DNA of 32,119 nucleotides from Desulfopila aestuarii DSM 18488 (lineage in GTDB: Bacteria; Desulfobacterota; Desulfobulbia; Desulfobulbales; Desulfocapsaceae). How positions within the stretch are numbered: position 1 is the stretch's first letter; each line of letters opens with the position of its first letter. A model generated the notes under the pieces. That model was given only the letters and a program-made list of their open reading frames with translations, did no database searches and was not told the origin of the DNA. The translations under genes and the position numbers were made by a program. Where the stretch lies: the NCBI GenBank assembly GCA_945863875.1, contig CAMBBS010000046.1, positions 1 through 32,119 on the forward strand, in the 5' to 3' direction. Below, one piece after another: positions 23,675-32,119 of this stretch.

Positions 23675-25420
23675 ATGAACAAGACAAAAATAATAGCAAC
23701 CCTCGGTCCGGGCACAGAGAGCGAAGAAAAGATAATCGAATTAATTCGAGCCGGCATGGATGTGGCGAGAATCAACCTCTCCCATGGCGACCGGAACAGT
23801 CATGCCCAGTTCATCACACGGGTCAAAGGGGCCCGACGCGTGGCCGGCACCGACACAGCGATTCTCCTCGACACCCGCGGACCGGAAATTCGCGTCAACG
23901 ATCTCGAAACCCCCATTGACCTGCGAGCCGGCCAGACCCTGACCATCACCGCCAACCATGCCTCCTGCTCCGCCGAGCGTATCGGAGTGAACTATCCTGG
24001 TCTCATCGATGACATCCGCCCCGGTAACCGGATACTTCTTGACGACGGCAAACTGGTCCTCGTGGTCGAGCGTATCGAAAATGGCGATGCACTCACCCGG
24101 ATACTGGTCAGCGGCAGACTGTCCAGCCGCAAACGGGTCAGTTTGCCGGACTGCATCGTCAATCTGCCCTCCCTGTCCGACAAAGATAAAGAGGATATCG
24201 CTTTTGGCGTACAGCAGGAAGTCGACTTCATCGCCGCATCCTTTGTCAGAAAAGCCGGCGATGTCTGGGCGGTGCGGAAAATACTTGCGGAAAACGGCGG
24301 CAACCAGGCGATCATCGCCAAAATTGAGAACAGGCAGGGGGTGGAAAATCTGGAGGAAATTCTCCAGGCGGCGGATGGGTTGATGGTCGCCCGGGGGGAT
24401 CTCGGGGTAGAAATGCCCGCTGAAGAGGTGCCGATCATCCAGAAGAGGATTATTCGCGCCGCCAATCTTGTCGGCAAACCGGTCATCACCGCCACACAGA
24501 TGCTCGAATCGATGATTACCAACCCTTCGCCAACCAGGGCGGAGGCAAGCGATGTCACCAACGCCATCTATGACGGCACCGATGCCGTCATGCTCTCGGC
24601 GGAGACGGCAGTCGGCGCCTATCCGACAGAGGCCATCCGTTTTCTCGTCCGCTGCGCAACGATTACCGAAAACTCCCTCGACTACGAGGCGATACTTGCC
24701 GCGGGCCTCAGGCACAAACGCCAGACGGTCACCGACGCCATCTCCTATGCCTGCTGCGCCACCGCCGCCGATCTCGGCGCGGCGGCAATCATCACCTCGA
24801 CCACTTCCGGCTCCACCGCCAGGATGGTGGCCAGACACCGGCCGAAAACACCGGTCATTGCCGTCAGTCCCAACCTGGAAAGCCTGAGGAAACTCCAGCT
24901 TATTCGCGGGGTAACGACGATTTTTTCCGACTGTGCCTCGACAATGGACGAGCAGCTGAACCGATCGACCAATGCCGTCCGCCAGGCCGGTCTCATCCAG
25001 AATGGGGATCTGATCATCATCACCGCCGGCATGCCCATCGGCACGACCGGCAACACCAATATGTTAAAGGTCCGCACGGTCGAAGACCTCTGTTTTGCCG
25101 GCCAGGGAGCAAGCGGCGCCACCGCCGAAGGCAAAATCCATCTTATCAGGCAAAAAAGCGACTGGCTGGAGCTGCCGGAGGATGCCATTGTCGTGGTCAA
25201 CACCACCGACGAATCAATGCTCGTCTATCTGCGTCAGGTGCGGGGGATTATTACCGAACAGGCGGGATTCACCTCCCATGCCGCCATTGTCGGCCGAGAG
25301 CTGAATATTCCGGTCGTCGGCAATGTTCTTGATGCCACCACCCTGTTTAAAAACGGCCAGACAGTTTCCATTGACGGCAGTACCGGGCGTATTTCCTACG
25401 GCAGCGTCTCTTCCCGATGA
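23675..25420 (+). CDS. pyk: Pyruvate kinase with C-terminal PEP-swivelling domain
   Basis: The enzyme makes pyruvate and ATP from phosphoenolpyruvate and ADP. The 581 residues exceed the usual 470-480. Residues 1-475 are the normal fold: TKIIATLGPGTESEEKI, INLSHG, ILLDTRGPEIR, the catalytic IAKIENRQGVEN, MVARGDLGVEMP, ITATQMLESM and MLSAETAVGAYP. The extra 100 residues form a swivelling phosphohistidine-type domain (IITEQAGFTSHAAIVGRELN, then IPVVGN), as in Geobacillus-type pyruvate kinases; the His of TSHAA is present. In those proteins the domain is structural or allosteric and has no proven transfer role. The ATG has no good Shine-Dalgarno sequence. The stop overlaps the next start by four bases (ATGA), so it is coupled to the flavoprotein gene. 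Confidence 0.96.
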   Translation: MNKTKIIATLGPGTESEEKIIELIRAGMDVARINLSHGDRNSHAQFITRVKGARRVAGTDTAILLDTRGPEIRVNDLETPIDLRAGQTLTITANHASCSAERIGVNYPGLIDDIRPGNRILLDDGKLVLVVERIENGDALTRILVSGRLSSRKRVSLPDCIVNLPSLSDKDKEDIAFGVQQEVDFIAASFVRKAGDVWAVRKILAENGGNQAIIAKIENRQGVENLEEILQAADGLMVARGDLGVEMPAEEVPIIQKRIIRAANLVGKPVITATQMLESMITNPSPTRAEASDVTNAIYDGTDAVMLSAETAVGAYPTEAIRFLVRCATITENSLDYEAILAAGLRHKRQTVTDAISYACCATAADLGAAAIITSTTSGSTARMVARHRPKTPVIAVSPNLESLRKLQLIRGVTTIFSDCASTMDEQLNRSTNAVRQAGLIQNGDLIIITAGMPIGTTGNTNMLKVRTVEDLCFAGQGASGATAEGKIHLIRQKSDWLELPEDAIVVVNTTDESMLVYLRQVRGIITEQAGFTSHAAIVGRELNIPVVGNVLDATTLFKNGQTVSIDGSTGRISYGSVSSR

Positions 25421-26652
25421 GCCTTGGACGAACGATCGTTATCGGCGGAGGCGCCGCCGGTCTAATGGCTGCGGGCCGGGCGGCCCAAAGAGGCGCCAGG
25501 GTGCTCCTGCTGGAAAAAATGAGCCGGACCGGGCGAAAGATCGGCATCAGCGGCAAGGGCCGGTGCAATCTCACCAACACCGCCGCGCTTGACGATTTCA
25601 TGCGCCGTTTTGGCAAGAACGGCCGCTTCCTGCGCCAGTGTTTTCAGCAATTTTTCACTGAGGATTTGATACGCTTTTTCGAGAGCCGCAACCTGCCTTT
25701 GGTCACCGAAAGGGGTGGCCGTGTCTTCCCGGCAAGCGGCCGCGCCCTCGATGTCGTGCATGTGCTGAACAACTGGCTGCAGGCGGAAGGGGTCGAGGTG
25801 AAAAAAACCTCCGCCGTGTCCGCCATCCTGGTCACCCAGGGTCAGGTAACCGGAGTGGTCTGCAATGGCGAAAAGCTGGCCTGCGCCAAGGTCATCCTGG
25901 CCACCGGCGGCAAATCCTACCCGCGGACCGGTTCGACCGGTGACGGTTACCGCCTTGCCGAAAACCTCGGCCACACCATCGTTCCCCTGCGGCCGGCCCT
26001 TGTGCCGCTGGTCAGTCGCGACCCAAGGGTACACCGGATGGCCGGACTCGAACTGCGCAACGTCCAGGTTCGCCTCTACCTTGACGGCAAGCGCAAGGGG
26101 CAGGAATTCGGCGAACTCTCCTTTACCGGATTCGGACTTACCGGACCGGTCATTTTAACCCTGAGCAGCAGCATCGTCGACGGGCTGAACAATGGCCGAC
26201 AGGTGTCATTGTCTCTTGACCTCAAACCGGCCCTCGACGACAAAAAGCTGGACAACCGGCTCATCCGCGAGTTTACCGGTCGCGGCGGCGAGCCGATCGG
26301 CAGCATTCTCCGGGGCCTTTTGCCGCAGCAGATGGTGCCGATCTGCCTCGAATCCTGCGACATACCCGGGGATGTCGATACGAAAAACTTTCCCGGCAAA
26401 ATGCGCAGACGCCTGGTGCAGTGGCTGAAAGACCTTCGCATCGACATCAGCGGCTACCGCTCCTTTGATGAGGCAATCATCACCGCCGGCGGGGTGAGCC
26501 TGAAAGAGATCGATCCCTTGACCATGGAATCAAAAATCGTCAAAGGGCTGTATCTTGCCGGGGAACTCCTCGATCTTCAGGCCGACACCGGCGGCTACAA
26601 TCTCCAGGCGGCCTTTTCCACCGGCTGGCTTGCCGGTTCCTCGGTCTCTTGA
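25417..26652 (+). CDS. BaiN/HI0933-type FAD-dependent oxidoreductase
   Basis: The 411-residue flavoprotein has the FAD-binding start VIGGGAAGLMAAGRAAQRGA with an acidic strand end (LLLEKM), then the family hallmark TGRKIGISGKGRCNLTN. The C-terminal FAD motif is GLYLAGELLDLQADTGGYNL, followed by QAAFSTGWLAG. This is the YhiN/BaiN family; some members from gut bacteria act on bile-acid or other unsaturated ring substrates, but most have no known reaction. The start overlaps the pyk stop (ATGA), so the two form an operon. The link to pyruvate kinase is only positional. It is convergent with the serine protease gene, 22 bases apart, with no obvious terminator. Confidence 0.9.
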   Translation: MSLGRTIVIGGGAAGLMAAGRAAQRGARVLLLEKMSRTGRKIGISGKGRCNLTNTAALDDFMRRFGKNGRFLRQCFQQFFTEDLIRFFESRNLPLVTERGGRVFPASGRALDVVHVLNNWLQAEGVEVKKTSAVSAILVTQGQVTGVVCNGEKLACAKVILATGGKSYPRTGSTGDGYRLAENLGHTIVPLRPALVPLVSRDPRVHRMAGLELRNVQVRLYLDGKRKGQEFGELSFTGFGLTGPVILTLSSSIVDGLNNGRQVSLSLDLKPALDDKKLDNRLIREFTGRGGEPIGSILRGLLPQQMVPICLESCDIPGDVDTKNFPGKMRRRLVQWLKDLRIDISGYRSFDEAIITAGGVSLKEIDPLTMESKIVKGLYLAGELLDLQADTGGYNLQAAFSTGWLAGSSVS

Positions 26653-26674
26653 GGCTTTCCATCACCGTTCTTCG

Positions 26675-27862
26675 TCAATACAGAGTGGACCGAAACTCCT
26701 CGAAGACCTTTTCAATGGGAATAGCAAAACCGATCCCTTGGGTATCGCGAAGAATCATGGTGTTCACCCCGCGGGCATAGCCGTGCTCGTCGATCAGCGG
26801 TCCACCGCTGTTGCCGGGATTAATGGCCGCGTCGGTCTGCAGATAGACCTGGCCATTGGTTTCATGCTGCCGGTAGCCGGAAAAGATGCCCGCTGTCACC
26901 GTATGCCGCAGGCCAACAGGGCTGCCGATGGTGTACACCTTGTCACCCTGCTGCATGCCGATCATGTTCGGAGGTCGCTCGATATATGGAGAGTCCCCGG
27001 CGAAAAGCGACAGCAGCGCCAGATCGCAGGTCTCGCTCACCAGCAGATAATTGGCGGCATGTTCGCTGCCGTCGGCCAGGAAAATTTTGATATCCGACGG
27101 CTGGATCTTTCTGTCAAGTTGCGCAAGCTGCCGTTGCCCATCCTGAAACTGGGGTAACACCCGGTTCAGCTCCTCTTCGCGTCCGGAGATGATTATGGCG
27201 AGCTGACTTCGCGACGGGCCTTTGGGCATCTGCTGCAAGGTCCTTTTCATCCCATTAATTTTCTGCTGTTCAAGCTCAATCAATCGCCGGGTCGTTTCGA
27301 TCTTTTTTTTAAAGTCAGCGAGTTTCTCCTCTTCAAATGCAACGACATGCCGGTTGGTGACAATATAATTTTCATTGACGAAAAAGCCTGAGCCGGTCCC
27401 CCACGGCGTTTCGATGGACACTGTCGCCTGGCGGGCCCTTTCAATGGCACTTTGCGTGCTCATCACTGCTTGCAACGGTGCCTGCACCTCGGCGTCCACC
27501 GCCCCTGGTTGCGTCGGTGCCTGTTTTATCTCCTCTCCCCCCAGGGCGGTATCGACAGGTACGGCGACGGCCATGCGCTGAAGACTCTTTTGCCGGTGGT
27601 AAGCGGTGAAATAATAGGTGGTTGCGGCAACCACGACCACCAGCAGGAAGAGCTGAAGAATTTTCAGACCATTACCTGCTTTTCCACCTGCTTTGACAGC
27701 GTTGTCGGCTTTTTCGGCAAGCAGAGCCTCTTCTTGCTTCTTGCGCTCAACAACCTGGCGATATTTGGCGAATATCAGCCCGCAGGCCGCACACTCGAAA
27801 TTATTTTTCTGTTCATGCTTGCATTTAGGACAGCGCATTTTGCACCAGGGGCGTTGATTCAT
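26675..27862 (-). CDS. Zinc-ribbon, membrane-anchored trypsin-like serine protease
   Basis: The 395-residue protein (or 387 from ATG 27838; neither start has a clear ribosome site) begins with a zinc ribbon, Cys11-x2-Cys14 and Cys24-x2-Cys27, followed by a basic helix and one membrane helix at about 68-84 (ILQLFLLVVVVAATTYYF). The rest is an HtrA/DegP-like trypsin fold: His172 in YIVTNRHVV, Asp280 in CDLALL and Ser352 in NPGNSGGPL. Between His and Asp sits a charged coiled-coil insertion (about 178-255, with KKKIETTRRLIELEQQKING) that is not part of normal HtrA. There is no PDZ domain. With the ribbon in the cytosol, the protease would face the periplasm. It may be a quality-control or signalling protease. 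Confidence 0.85.
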   Translation of the reverse strand: MNQRPWCKMRCPKCKHEQKNNFECAACGLIFAKYRQVVERKKQEEALLAEKADNAVKAGGKAGNGLKILQLFLLVVVVAATTYYFTAYHRQKSLQRMAVAVPVDTALGGEEIKQAPTQPGAVDAEVQAPLQAVMSTQSAIERARQATVSIETPWGTGSGFFVNENYIVTNRHVVAFEEEKLADFKKKIETTRRLIELEQQKINGMKRTLQQMPKGPSRSQLAIIISGREEELNRVLPQFQDGQRQLAQLDRKIQPSDIKIFLADGSEHAANYLLVSETCDLALLSLFAGDSPYIERPPNMIGMQQGDKVYTIGSPVGLRHTVTAGIFSGYRQHETNGQVYLQTDAAINPGNSGGPLIDEHGYARGVNTMILRDTQGIGFAIPIEKVFEEFRSTLY

Positions 27863-28000
27863 TTTTTAAAAAACCAGTATAATCGCCTAAGAGGTATGGA
27901 CAGAAGCGATTCATCCATCTATCTTATCAGGATAAATGAGCCTCTTCAATGCGCTCGCTCTCTTTTTATAAAATGCCCTCTTTTACCCACAACTACCGAG

Positions 28001-28420
28001 ATGGTCCTTCCAATCAGCAATAGCATAGCTCTTCCCCTGCACGAGATCACCCTGACGCCCATCCGCGCCCAGGGTGCCGGAGGCCAGAATGTCAACAAGG
28101 TGTCGAGTGCCATTCACCTTCGCTTCGACATCCGCAGCTCTTCCCTGCCGGAATTTTATAAAGAACGGCTGCTTGCCCTGAGCGACAGCCGGATAACCGA
28201 CGAAGGGGTTGTCGTCATAAAAGCCCAGCAGCACCGAACCCAGGAAAAAAACCGGGAAGACGCCCTGGCGCGCCTGACCCTGCTCATCCGCCGGGCCCTG
28301 CATACGCCGAAAAAAAGAAAACCGACCCGTCCCTCCGGTTCTGCCCGGCAAAAGCGTGTCGACAAGAAAACCCTGCGGGGAAAAGTGAAGGCCCTGCGAA
28401 AAAAGATCTCGGACTCCTGA
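28001..28420 (+). CDS. arfB: Alternative ribosome-rescue peptidyl-tRNA hydrolase ArfB
   Basis: ArfB (YaeJ) enters ribosomes stalled at mRNA ends and hydrolyses the peptidyl-tRNA. The 139 residues from ATG 28001 match the family length of about 140. The catalytic GGQ motif sits in IRAQGAGGQNVNKVSSAIHL, followed by the class I release-factor-like core (LPEFYKERLLAL, VVVIKAQQHRTQEKNREDAL). The C-terminal tail is basic (HTPKKRKPTRPSGSARQKR and KTLRGKVKALRKK), as needed for the mRNA channel. The upstream ribosome site is weak (ACCGAG close to the ATG), so low expression is likely. It is divergent from the protease gene; the 140 bases between them show no strong promoter. Confidence 0.95.
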   Translation: MVLPISNSIALPLHEITLTPIRAQGAGGQNVNKVSSAIHLRFDIRSSSLPEFYKERLLALSDSRITDEGVVVIKAQQHRTQEKNREDALARLTLLIRRALHTPKKRKPTRPSGSARQKRVDKKTLRGKVKALRKKISDS

Positions 28421-28478
28421 TCCTGCACCTTGTCCCGCTCATACGACAACCCATTAACCCGAAGAAAGGAACACACCA

Positions 28479-28979
28479 ATGAACAAGAGAGACTATCTGC
28501 ACGATGCGGCCACCATCATGGAATGCATAACCAAGGGCGCTTTTCTCACCGTCAAGGCGGGAGAGCAGCTGAACACCATGACCATCGGCTGGGCGACCCT
28601 CGGCTATATCTGGCAACGCCCCGTTTTCATGATTGCCGTAAGGGACTCCCGGCACACCTTTACCCTGCTCGAACAGACAGATAATTACACCGTTTCCATC
28701 CCGGTGGGAGATAATTATAAAGATGCGATCACGTTCTGCGGCACCAAATCCGGCCGCGAAATCGACAAGTTTGCTAAATGTGCCTTAGCCACCAAAGCGG
28801 CGCAGCGGGTCCAATCGCCGATCGTCGACATCCCGGCTATCCATTACGAATGCACGATCATTCACAAATCGGCCATGGACCCTCATTGCATGGCCAACAG
28901 CCTCGAAAAACTCTACCCGAAAAAAGATTACCACACGCTCTACTTTGGTGAGATTGTCGCCTGCTACGAAACCGCTTAA
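28479..28979 (+). CDS. Flavin reductase-like FMN-binding protein
   Basis: The 166-residue protein has the flavin reductase-like split-barrel fold: ITKGAFLTVKAGEQLNTMTI, GWATLGYIWQRPVFMIAVRD, SRHTFTLLEQTDNYTVSIPV and the GTKSGREIDKFAKC segment. Members bind FMN and pass electrons to acceptors or act as small reductases in anaerobes; the electron donor and partner are unknown. An AAAGGA site eight bases before the ATG supports the start. It lies 58 bases after arfB in the same direction and may be cotranscribed. A 9-bp hairpin about 80 bases after the stop may end the transcript. Confidence 0.88.
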   Translation: MNKRDYLHDAATIMECITKGAFLTVKAGEQLNTMTIGWATLGYIWQRPVFMIAVRDSRHTFTLLEQTDNYTVSIPVGDNYKDAITFCGTKSGREIDKFAKCALATKAAQRVQSPIVDIPAIHYECTIIHKSAMDPHCMANSLEKLYPKKDYHTLYFGEIVACYETA

Positions 28980-29057
28980 CCGACATACCGGCCGATTTTT
29001 GCCGAGGCAGAAAGGAGGCGGGCGCAAAAATAATGCGCTGCGCTGCAGTTGTTTGGC

Positions 29058-29080
29058 CAGCGGAACCTGGTGTTCCGCTG
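29058..29080 (+). terminator. Hairpin after the flavin reductase gene
   Basis: CAGCGGAAC (29058-29066) and GTTCCGCTG (29072-29080) form a perfect 9-bp stem around a five-base loop. No T-run follows, so it is a possible but not certain terminator. Confidence 0.4.
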
Positions 29081-29447
29081 CCCGGAGGAAAATCCCCTGT
29101 AACAACCTCTTATCGTGAATTAATTTTCTTGGAATATTTTTTCAAAAACAGGCCATCCACAGGACCATTCCGACCGACTCCGTGGCAAAACCGGTGATCC
29201 TCCTCGAGATAAACATTGCAAAGTGACGACAGTTCTGGTATTTAGCCAGGTTCTTTATTGTTAGTGTCAGACCAGAATATAGATTTTTGGGGAAGTTGCG
29301 CAAAACCTGGACGGACACGAACACATCGGCCGCTGAGAACCGCTGCATGGTTTTCATATATTGGGAGGCCGATATTTCTTTCCTGGGCAGGCTTTACACA
29401 ACAAGTTCTTCTTTTGGAATCAACCCATTTCATCTATAGGTATTTCT
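29081..29447 (+). other. Long leader region before the deaD-type gene
   Basis: These 367 bases have no clear gene. A short open frame (29347-29439, 30 codons plus stop) ends eight bases before the helicase start. Long, structured 5' leaders are common for cold-induced DEAD-box helicase mRNAs, so an untranslated leader is plausible here. I see no defined riboswitch class. Confidence 0.35.
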
Positions 29448-31274
29448 ATGTCTTCCGAGTACGAATCAACGCCGTTTTCTTTTGCCGATTTTGACCTTGC
29501 CGCACCCCTTCTTCAAGCCGTGAACGAGGCCGGGTATGAAACCCCGACGCCGATCCAGAAAGAGATGATCCCCCATGTCCTGGCGGGCAGGGATGTCGTC
29601 GGCCAGGCGCAGACCGGTACCGGTAAAACCGCTGCCTTTGCCCTGCCGCTTCTCTCCATGCTGCAGCCGACGAAGGACAAGAGCCCGCAGATTCTCGTCC
29701 TGGCCCCGACCCGGGAGCTGGCTATCCAGGTGGCGGAATCGTTTACCGACTACGGCAAGCATCTGAAAAATTTCAATGTCCTGGCGATCTTTGGCGGCCA
29801 GGATTACAGCATCCAGCTGCGCCAACTGCAAAAGGGTGTGCAGGTAGTCGTCGGCACCCCCGGCCGGGTCATGGATCACCTGCGCCGCGGCACGCTCAAA
29901 GCGACGACCATCCACAGCCTGGTCCTCGACGAAGCCGACGAGATGCTGCGCATGGGTTTTCTCGACGATGTCGAATGGATCCTCGAACAGCTGCCAAACC
30001 GAAAACAGACCGCACTCTTTTCGGCAACCATGCCGCAAAATATCCGCAAGATCGCGCAAAAATATCTGCACGAGCCGGTGGAAATCACCATAAAAAATAA
30101 GGCGGTCACCGCCCAGACCATCAACCAGCGCTGCCTCATTACCGCCGGCGGCCTGATGAGCAAGGTCGAGGCCCTGTCACGAATTCTCGAGGCCGAAAGC
30201 TTCGACGGCGTGCTCGTTTTCGTGCGCACAAAAATACAGACCGCGGAAATTGCCGAACAGCTCACCGCCCTGGGCTACCTGGCCGCGCCCCTGAACGGCG
30301 ACATCCAGCAAAGCACGCGGCTGCGCACCATCGACCAGCTGAAATCGAAAAAAATCGATATCCTCGTCGCCACTGACGTCGCCGCCCGAGGTCTCGATGT
30401 TGAGCGAATCAGTCATGTGATCAATTTCGACATTCCGTTTGATACCGAGTCCTACATTCACCGCATCGGCCGAACCGGCCGGGCCGGCCGCAGCGGCGAG
30501 GCTATTCTGTTTGTCAATCCGCGTGAACAGTCGATGCTGCGCTCTATTGAACGGGCTACCCGGCAAAAGATCCAGACCATGGCCTTGCCATCGATCACCG
30601 ACATCAACAAAAAACGCATCGAGAACTTCAAAGAGAAGATCAGCGGCGCTCTCCTCGGGGATATCGCCTTTTATGAGAAGCTGATCGAAGAATACCTGCA
30701 GGAGACCCAGGCGGATCCGCGCCGATTGGCAGCGGCCCTGGCCATGCTCACCCAGGGCAACACGCCGCTTTTAAAGCCTGAACCAAAGTTCGCCCCCATG
30801 GCCGCTCCGGAAAGCCGTCGCAGCGTCCCGGAAAGCCGTCGGGGCATGTCGGAAAACCGCCGCACCAAGCCTGCGGAAAATCGCCCCAGGGCCAGAAAAA
30901 ACATGGCCGTACAGCTCCCGCCGGAAGAAGGCATGGAACGTTTCCGCATCGAACTCGGCAACGACCAGGGGGTCAAGCCGGGAAATATTGTCGGGGCCAT
31001 TGCCAACGAAGCGGATATCAACAGCAAATTTATCGGTCGAATTGCCATTTATGACAACTACAGCACCGTCGACCTCCCCTTCGGCATGCCCGAGGATGTC
31101 CTGCGCGTACTACAGCGGGCCCGTATTGGAAGTAAGGCAATGAAATTACAGAAGATAATCGATGACACCTCACTTGCCGCACCGGGCACCGCCGTGCAAA
31201 AACCGAAAAGAAAAAGTACCGAAACCAGAAAAAAAGACCAGTACAAGGGCGTGCCGGCCAACGCCGCGCTCTAA
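29448..31274 (+). CDS. deaD: DEAD-box RNA helicase of the DeaD/CsdA type
   Basis: The 608-residue helicase unwinds short RNA duplexes with ATP and takes part in ribosome assembly and mRNA turnover, often in the cold. Start ATG 29448 has AGG seven bases upstream; the Q-motif region (FADFDLAAPLLQAVNEAGYE, then TPTPIQ) follows at once. Motifs I AQTGTGKT, Ia PTRELA, II VLDEADEM, III SATMP, V ATDVAARGLD and VI HRIGRTGRAGR are all present. After the two RecA domains, a linker of repeated (E)SRR/NRR units (about 465-490) leads to a DbpA-type RNA-binding domain (RFRIELGNDQGVKPGNIVGA, then DNYSTVDLPFGMPED) and a basic tail. This layout matches CsdA. The gene is followed after 18 bases by the exonuclease gene. 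Confidence 0.95.
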   Translation: MSSEYESTPFSFADFDLAAPLLQAVNEAGYETPTPIQKEMIPHVLAGRDVVGQAQTGTGKTAAFALPLLSMLQPTKDKSPQILVLAPTRELAIQVAESFTDYGKHLKNFNVLAIFGGQDYSIQLRQLQKGVQVVVGTPGRVMDHLRRGTLKATTIHSLVLDEADEMLRMGFLDDVEWILEQLPNRKQTALFSATMPQNIRKIAQKYLHEPVEITIKNKAVTAQTINQRCLITAGGLMSKVEALSRILEAESFDGVLVFVRTKIQTAEIAEQLTALGYLAAPLNGDIQQSTRLRTIDQLKSKKIDILVATDVAARGLDVERISHVINFDIPFDTESYIHRIGRTGRAGRSGEAILFVNPREQSMLRSIERATRQKIQTMALPSITDINKKRIENFKEKISGALLGDIAFYEKLIEEYLQETQADPRRLAAALAMLTQGNTPLLKPEPKFAPMAAPESRRSVPESRRGMSENRRTKPAENRPRARKNMAVQLPPEEGMERFRIELGNDQGVKPGNIVGAIANEADINSKFIGRIAIYDNYSTVDLPFGMPEDVLRVLQRARIGSKAMKLQKIIDDTSLAAPGTAVQKPKRKSTETRKKDQYKGVPANAAL

Positions 31275-31292
31275 GCCGGAGGCTGTCGGATC

Positions 31293-32119
31293 ATGCTGCA
31301 GCATACCTTCTGCCATATTCCCGGTATCGGCATGAAGACCGAACGGAGGCTCTGGGAGGCGGGCATTACCCGGTGGGCACACTGGGAGTCGCCGTCTCCC
31401 ATCCGCCTGCCTGCGGCCGCCCGACTTGATGCGGCCAGGGTGCTTGACGGCTCCCTGGCCGCCCTGCACAATGACCCGACTTTTTTCACCGGGCGACTTG
31501 CCAGCACCGAACCCTGGCGGATTTTTCCGCATTACCGTGACCGCACCGCCTATCTGGACATTGAAACCACCGGCCTCGACGATTATGCCGAGGTGACGAC
31601 CATTGCCCTGTATGACGGCCACGAGGTGTTCACCTATGTCAACGGCAGAAACCTTGATGATTTCGCCGATGATATTCAGCAGTATCAGGTGATCGTCAGC
31701 TATAACGGCAAAAGCTTTGATGTCCCTTTTCTCGAGAGATATTTCCGTATCCGGCTGACCCAGGCGCAGATCGACCTGCGTTATGTGCTGGCCCGGCTGG
31801 GCTTTAAAGGCGGCTTAAAGGGCTGTGAAAAACAGCTGGGGGTGCATCGGGGCAACCTCGATGGCGTTGATGGCTCCTTTGCCGTGCTGCTCTGGCAGCA
31901 ATACATCGAGAACAACGACGAACGGGCCCTGGAAACACTGCTTGCCTACAACATCGAAGACACGGTCAACCTGGAAAGGCTGGCCGTTGAGGCGTACAAT
32001 CGAAATGTCCTCGACACCCCTTTTGCCGCCGAACTGCTCCTGCCCTGCCCCACGCCTTTGCCCAATCCCTTCGTCGCCGATTATGACTGTATTGCCGCGA
32101 TCAAGCGCCGGCTGCCGGC
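31293..32119 (+). CDS. YprB-type 3'-5' exonuclease with RNase H-like fold (partial)
   Basis: The frame is open from ATG 31293 (GGAGG ten bases upstream) to the window end, 275 codons so far. An N-terminal helix-hairpin-like segment (HIPGIGMKTERRLWEAGI) precedes the exonuclease domain. The three DEDD exonuclease motifs are visible: YLDIETTGLDDY, VSYNGKSFDVPFLER and LLAYNIEDTVNLE. This is the RNase H-like YprB family, thought to act on nucleic acids with two metal ions; no member of this branch has a settled role. It lies 18 bases after the deaD-type helicase, so the two are probably one operon with linked RNA or DNA processing. The C-terminus is outside the window. Confidence 0.85.
   Translation, partial: MLQHTFCHIPGIGMKTERRLWEAGITRWAHWESPSPIRLPAAARLDAARVLDGSLAALHNDPTFFTGRLASTEPWRIFPHYRDRTAYLDIETTGLDDYAEVTTIALYDGHEVFTYVNGRNLDDFADDIQQYQVIVSYNGKSFDVPFLERYFRIRLTQAQIDLRYVLARLGFKGGLKGCEKQLGVHRGNLDGVDGSFAVLLWQQYIENNDERALETLLAYNIEDTVNLERLAVEAYNRNVLDTPFAAELLLPCPTPLPNPFVADYDCIAAIKRRLP

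Noticed and set aside
23741-24838. 365-codon minus-strand frame inside pyk
   Set aside because: It is antisense to conserved pyruvate kinase motifs and shows no domain of its own.

Overview
The window looks like chromosomal DNA of a Gram-negative, moderately GC-rich bacterium. The style of the genes suggests a deltaproteobacterial sulfate or sulfur metaboliser (Desulfobacterota, perhaps Desulfobulbales). The pointers are a TauE/SafE-type exporter flanked by universal stress genes, NtrC-type sigma-54 regulation, an OmpA-type lipoprotein and a CheA-like kinase fragment. This taxonomic guess is an inference from gene content and was not searched.

Positions 1-5600 are a transposon graveyard. They hold a frameshifted helix-turn-helix transposase-type gene, a Tn3-family TnpA fragment, an internally deleted IS1634-family transposase with an in-frame stop, and a CheA-like kinase that has lost its 5' end. 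An apparently intact IS4-type element (transposase 3997-5340) follows. On its other side lies an rtcB gene that also lacks its 5' end. Two unrelated truncated genes therefore abut the two ends of one IS, which marks a deletion or rearrangement junction.

Positions 5600-10100 return to ordinary genes: pdxH, a Tim44-like membrane protein, a B12-binding-type radical SAM protein and a small orphan protein.

Positions 10180-18240 form the most interesting block. A leftward operon encodes a Usp-like/membrane protein, a TSUP-family anion exporter and a tandem UspA protein. Divergent from it is a Lon protease of 681 aa in which a complete response-regulator receiver domain sits between the helical bundle and the AAA+ motor, and which lacks the usual Lon N-terminal substrate domain. 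Convergent with lon is a histidine kinase/NtrC-type regulator pair. The regulator's receiver domain is about 44% identical, without gaps, to the one inside Lon. The divergent intergenic region carries three perfect GTTGC-N5-GCAAC inverted repeats and a candidate -24/-12 promoter. I propose one phosphorelay that controls transcription (NtrC-like) and proteolysis (Lon-REC) together, linked to anion export and stress proteins.

Positions 18600-32119 are mostly housekeeping: an OmpA-family lipoprotein, a DacA-like carboxypeptidase, class II fructose-bisphosphate aldolase, an EamA transporter, a SlyD-like FKBP, pyruvate kinase with a C-terminal swivelling domain overlapping a BaiN-type flavoprotein, a zinc-ribbon serine protease, ArfB, a flavin reductase, a DeaD/CsdA-type RNA helicase, and a YprB-type exonuclease cut off by the window end. 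I saw no rRNA, tRNA or CRISPR array.
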